From Bacteroidales bacterium (GTDB taxonomy: Bacteria; Bacteroidota; Bacteroidia; Bacteroidales; WRGA01), in assembly GCA_031279795.1 (NCBI GenBank), contig JAITHZ010000255.1:1-7588 (forward strand): a DNA stretch of 7,588 bases, written 5' to 3'. Both the position numbers and the translations under genes were made by a program. The notes under the pieces are model-generated. The model searched no databases. It worked only from the letters and a program-made list of their open reading frames with translations, and had not been told where the DNA came from. This document shows positions 5,893 through 7,588 of the stretch, piece by piece; within the stretch, counting starts at the first letter, position 1, and every line of letters starts with the position of its first letter.

Positions 5893-6771
5893 ATGGCTTC
5901 GCTAAAAGAAGTAAAACAGCGGATAAGCTCGGTAGAATCGACCCGAAAAATAACCAGCGCAATGAAGATGATTGCCTCGGCAAAACTGCGGAAAGCGCAG
6001 GGGCGTATGGAACGTTTTCGCCCCTATCAATTGCGCTTGACGGAAATAGTGCAAAGTTTCCTGTCGTTCGAAATGGATTTTTCCTCTCCTTTTGCAGCAA
6101 AACGCGAAGTGAAGGCTGTCGCACTGGTAGTTTTTTCATCAAATTCGAACCTGTGCGGCGCTTTCAATGCAAATGCTATCCGGTTGCTCGAACAGGAAAT
6201 GCGTTCATATTCATCCATTGAGCAGGAACATATTCACATTTATCCCATAGGAAAAAAAATATACGACGCCGTTGTACGTAAGGGACTCAAGCCGAAAGGC
6301 GAATACAGCCAGCTGATTGACGAACCTTCGTTTAAGGAAATAAAAACCGTCGCCGAACAGTTGATGACGGACTTCCTCGACAGGCAGATTGACGAAGTGA
6401 AACTGATTTACAGCCATTTCAAAAATACGGCCGTGCAGCAGTTGCGTACAGAACAGTTTCTGCCGGTGTTGTTGCCAGCAATTCCTGAAACTAACACTCC
6501 CAACATCAACTATATTGTTGAACCCGACAAGGCGTCGGTCATTGCCTCCTTGTTGCCAAAGTCGCTGTGTTCCCAGCTTTTTGCCGCTCTGCTTGATTCT
6601 TCCACCGCCGAACATGCTGCACGAACTATGGCTATGCAAGTGGCTACCGACAATGCGTCCGATTTGCTGGATGAACTCCGGATACAATACAACAAGTCGC
6701 GGCAGCAGGCCATCACAAGCGAATTGCTGGACATCCTTAGCGGACAGGCTGCTCTGAAAGGCGCACGATAA
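5893..6771 (+). CDS. atpG: F-type ATP synthase F1 subunit gamma (central shaft)
   Basis: The 292-residue product is full length. The N-terminal helix carries RISSVESTRKITSAMKMIAS (10-29) and KLRKA (31-35), the conserved half of the rotating coiled coil. The Rossmann-like middle contains SSNSNLCGAFNAN (82-94). The C-terminal helix holds AARTMAMQVATDNASDLL (242-259), YNKSRQQAITSELLDIL (266-282) and SGQAAL (283-288), the part that inserts into the alpha3beta3 head and turns inside it. Unlike most leaders here, this one has a Shine-Dalgarno-like AAGGA (5884-5888), though only 4 bp from the ATG, closer than optimal. It is the last recognisable atp gene; in many operons atpD and atpC would follow, but here a lipoprotein gene does. 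Confidence 0.97.
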   Translation: MASLKEVKQRISSVESTRKITSAMKMIASAKLRKAQGRMERFRPYQLRLTEIVQSFLSFEMDFSSPFAAKREVKAVALVVFSSNSNLCGAFNANAIRLLEQEMRSYSSIEQEHIHIYPIGKKIYDAVVRKGLKPKGEYSQLIDEPSFKEIKTVAEQLMTDFLDRQIDEVKLIYSHFKNTAVQQLRTEQFLPVLLPAIPETNTPNINYIVEPDKASVIASLLPKSLCSQLFAALLDSSTAEHAARTMAMQVATDNASDLLDELRIQYNKSRQQAITSELLDILSGQAALKGAR

Positions 6772-6823
6772 AGATGAAGACGGAACAACTATTTTTTTTG
6801 AAATTATAAATTAAATTAAAAAA

Positions 6824-7339
6824 ATGAAACCAAAAAGAACAGTAAAAATCTTGGTGACAATTACTGGAATAGCGCTATTGGCTGCATGCAGCAACCGAAG
6901 CGAATATGCCTACAACGAAACAGCAGCATCGCTGTATTATCATGTAAGTAAAGATTTTGAATATTATTACACACAGTTCCAGCAGGGCGAAATCAAAACA
7001 AAACATGAAAGAGGCGAAAAAGAGTTTGATTTCGGCAGTGGCAAAGCCGAACAGTTAAAAAACGTAGTCGCCGGCAGTCAGCAAACTCTTGCGCTTTTGA
7101 AGCCAAGCAAGAAAGCAGAAGCTTTTCACCAGAAATTGAATGACTATTTCCAACTTGTCGGAAATGATTTCGTAAATCTGCTGCAAACCTATCTTGACTT
7201 GAATTGCGATTGCCCTGAACAGAAAGATTCGTTGAACCAAGAGATTCACAACCTGTATAAACGCATTTCTCTTCTTGAAGATCAGTGTCTTGAAGAACAG
7301 AAAAAATACATAGAATCTGTTGGCGGACAACCTAAGTAG
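6824..7339 (+). CDS. Unrecognised lipoprotein, 171 residues
   Basis: The product starts with a basic n-region (MKPKRTVK), a hydrophobic stretch and a good lipobox LAAC, so signal peptidase II should cleave before Cys22 and leave a lipid-anchored protein of about 150 residues. The residues after the Cys (Ser-Asn-Arg-Ser) are not an acidic tract, so the known Bacteroidota surface-export signal is not evident and a periplasm-facing anchor is more likely. The mature part appears mostly helical: a Tyr-rich segment (YYHVSKDFEYYYTQF, 38-52), charged amphipathic stretches, and NCDCPEQKD (127-135), a close Cys pair, plus Cys155. I do not recognise a family. It begins 52 bp after atpG with no promoter match in between (a T8 run is present but no stem), so co-transcription with atp is possible. 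Any role in ATP synthase assembly would be a guess. Confidence 0.85.
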   Translation: MKPKRTVKILVTITGIALLAACSNRSEYAYNETAASLYYHVSKDFEYYYTQFQQGEIKTKHERGEKEFDFGSGKAEQLKNVVAGSQQTLALLKPSKKAEAFHQKLNDYFQLVGNDFVNLLQTYLDLNCDCPEQKDSLNQEIHNLYKRISLLEDQCLEEQKKYIESVGGQPK

Positions 7340-7384
7340 CAGTTAATTACAGCGCAACTAAAACTTCATTACCTCATTTTATTA

Positions 7385-7407
7385 CGAATTACGAAACTCG
7401 TAATTCG
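7385..7407. repeat. Perfect 10-bp inverted repeat, possible bidirectional end hairpin
   Basis: CGAATTACGA (7385-7394) and TCGTAATTCG (7398-7407) are perfect complements around a 3-base loop. The left arm is part of two tandem ATTACGA heptamers (7381-7387 and 7388-7394). It lies 45 bp after the lipoprotein stop and before the next promoter, a place where a transcript end is expected, but no T-run follows on either strand, so it is not a clear intrinsic terminator. The arms end in the hexamer CGAATT/AATTCG that also borders the heptamer array at the left end of the window. Confidence 0.65.
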
Positions 7408-7443
7408 CTGTTACAGGTTTATTTGGCGCACCTGCAAAACCCG

Positions 7444-7475
7444 TTTGGAGTTCTGAAATCTTTGTTGTAATTTTG
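7444..7475 (+). promoter_or_regulatory. Promoter of the gene at the right edge (TTTG - 20 bp - TAATTTTG)
   Basis: TTTG at 7444-7447 and TAATTTTG at 7468-7475 are exactly 20 bp apart, the same geometry as the atp promoter, and match the Bacteroidota -33/-7 consensus. Transcription would start near 7481 and leave an unusually long leader of about 85 nt before the ATG at 7567. This makes the downstream gene a separate unit from the lipoprotein gene. Confidence 0.75.
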
Positions 7476-7482
7476 TCCCGCA

Positions 7483-7530
7483 GCATATTTTATGTTTGGG
7501 AAATATGCCCTGATTTGCCACGAAACATAA
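7483..7530 (+). promoter_or_regulatory. Possible structured mRNA leader with two interleaved 7-8 bp stems
   Basis: GCATATTT (7483-7490) is perfectly complementary to AAATATGC (7501-7508). The loop of that hairpin holds TATGTTT (7491-7497), which is perfectly complementary to AAACATA (7523-7529). The two stems interleave, so they either form an H-type pseudoknot or are alternatives. In the second option GGG (7498-7500) could also pair with CCC (7508-7510). The element starts within a few bases of the predicted transcription start. It does not match a riboswitch class I recognise. The stems are A/T-rich, so chance pairing remains possible. Confidence 0.35.
7492..7530 (+). CDS. Possible 12-codon leader ORF
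   Basis: ATG at 7492 opens a 12-codon ORF (MFGKYALICHET, then TAA) in the leader of the right-edge gene. It spans the same bases as the interleaved stems: translation would melt one or both. There is no run of one amino acid as in classical attenuators and no Shine-Dalgarno site. The start would lie only about 10 nt from the predicted transcript end, which makes initiation doubtful. Confidence 0.2.
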   Translation: MFGKYALICHET

Positions 7531-7566
7531 GTAAATATATTTAATTAAAAATAAAAACAACAGATA

Positions 7567-7588
7567 ATGTCAATACACAATGACGCAA
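7567..7588 (+). CDS. Start of an unidentified gene, truncated by the window edge
   Basis: ATG at 7567 opens a frame reading MSIHNDA up to the last base. It is preceded by a very A-rich leader (AAAAATAAAAACAACAGATA), typical of Bacteroidota start regions without a Shine-Dalgarno site, and by a good promoter about 90 bp upstream. Seven codons are too few to name a product. Confidence 0.5.

Noticed and set aside
6211..6687. 158-codon antisense ORF inside atpG
   Set aside because: Opposite strand of an intact conserved gene, low-complexity shadow composition, no supporting context.
6792..6799. T8 run after atpG as an intrinsic terminator
   Set aside because: No stem precedes it, so there is no basis for a hairpin terminator.
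6774..6809. 11-codon ORF just after atpG
   Set aside because: Very short, no start signal, and ends in a T-run region; likely chance.
1..7588. A defence, mobile or otherwise novel multi-gene system
   Set aside because: The genes are housekeeping (sufS and atp) plus one unknown lipoprotein; no nuclease, transposase, recombinase or toxin-like gene is visible.

Overview
The window looks like a chromosomal stretch from a member of the Bacteroidota, probably Bacteroidales-like. Three things point there. Two intergenic sites match the Bacteroidota housekeeping promoter (TTTG, 20 bp, TAnnTTTG) exactly, and a third has the TAnnTTTG half. Most starts lack a Shine-Dalgarno site and have A/T-rich leaders instead. 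The ATP synthase proteins have the family traits of that phylum, notably an a subunit with a signal peptide and a large extra N-terminal domain. All supported genes are on the + strand.

Layout. Positions 1-355 hold no gene: a 29-copy array of a 7-bp unit (TAATCAY), then an A/T-rich promoter region for sufS with a perfect 12-bp palindrome touching the -7 element. sufS (356-1573) encodes a group II cysteine desulfurase. A clear promoter, whose -33 half lies inside the last codons of sufS, then drives the ATP synthase cluster atpB-atpE-atpF-atpH-atpA-atpG (1663-6771). This is the complete Fo motor (a, c, b) plus delta, alpha and gamma of F1. The genes for beta (atpD) and epsilon (atpC) are not here: sufS lies upstream and a lipoprotein gene downstream, so the operon is split. 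An unrecognised 171-residue lipoprotein follows (6824-7339). After it come a short perfect hairpin, a second well-formed promoter, a leader that may be structured and holds a 12-codon ORF, and the first seven codons of another gene cut by the window edge.

How the parts work together. The a and c subunits form the ion-translocating rotor/stator interface, b and delta form the peripheral stalk, alpha is the non-catalytic F1 subunit, and gamma is the central shaft. The c subunit lacks the usual Na+ ligands, so proton coupling is the better inference. Subunit c is needed in many copies per complex, and the two spacers around atpE are the unusual ones in the operon. The one before it is filled by a 30-codon basic ORF ending 3 bp before the atpE start. 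The one after it holds a long hairpin capped by TTCG.

I see no defence system, mobile element, RNA gene or CRISPR array. The more original signals are noncoding or very small: the heptamer array, the palindrome at the sufS promoter, the atpE-flanking elements and the leader near the right end.
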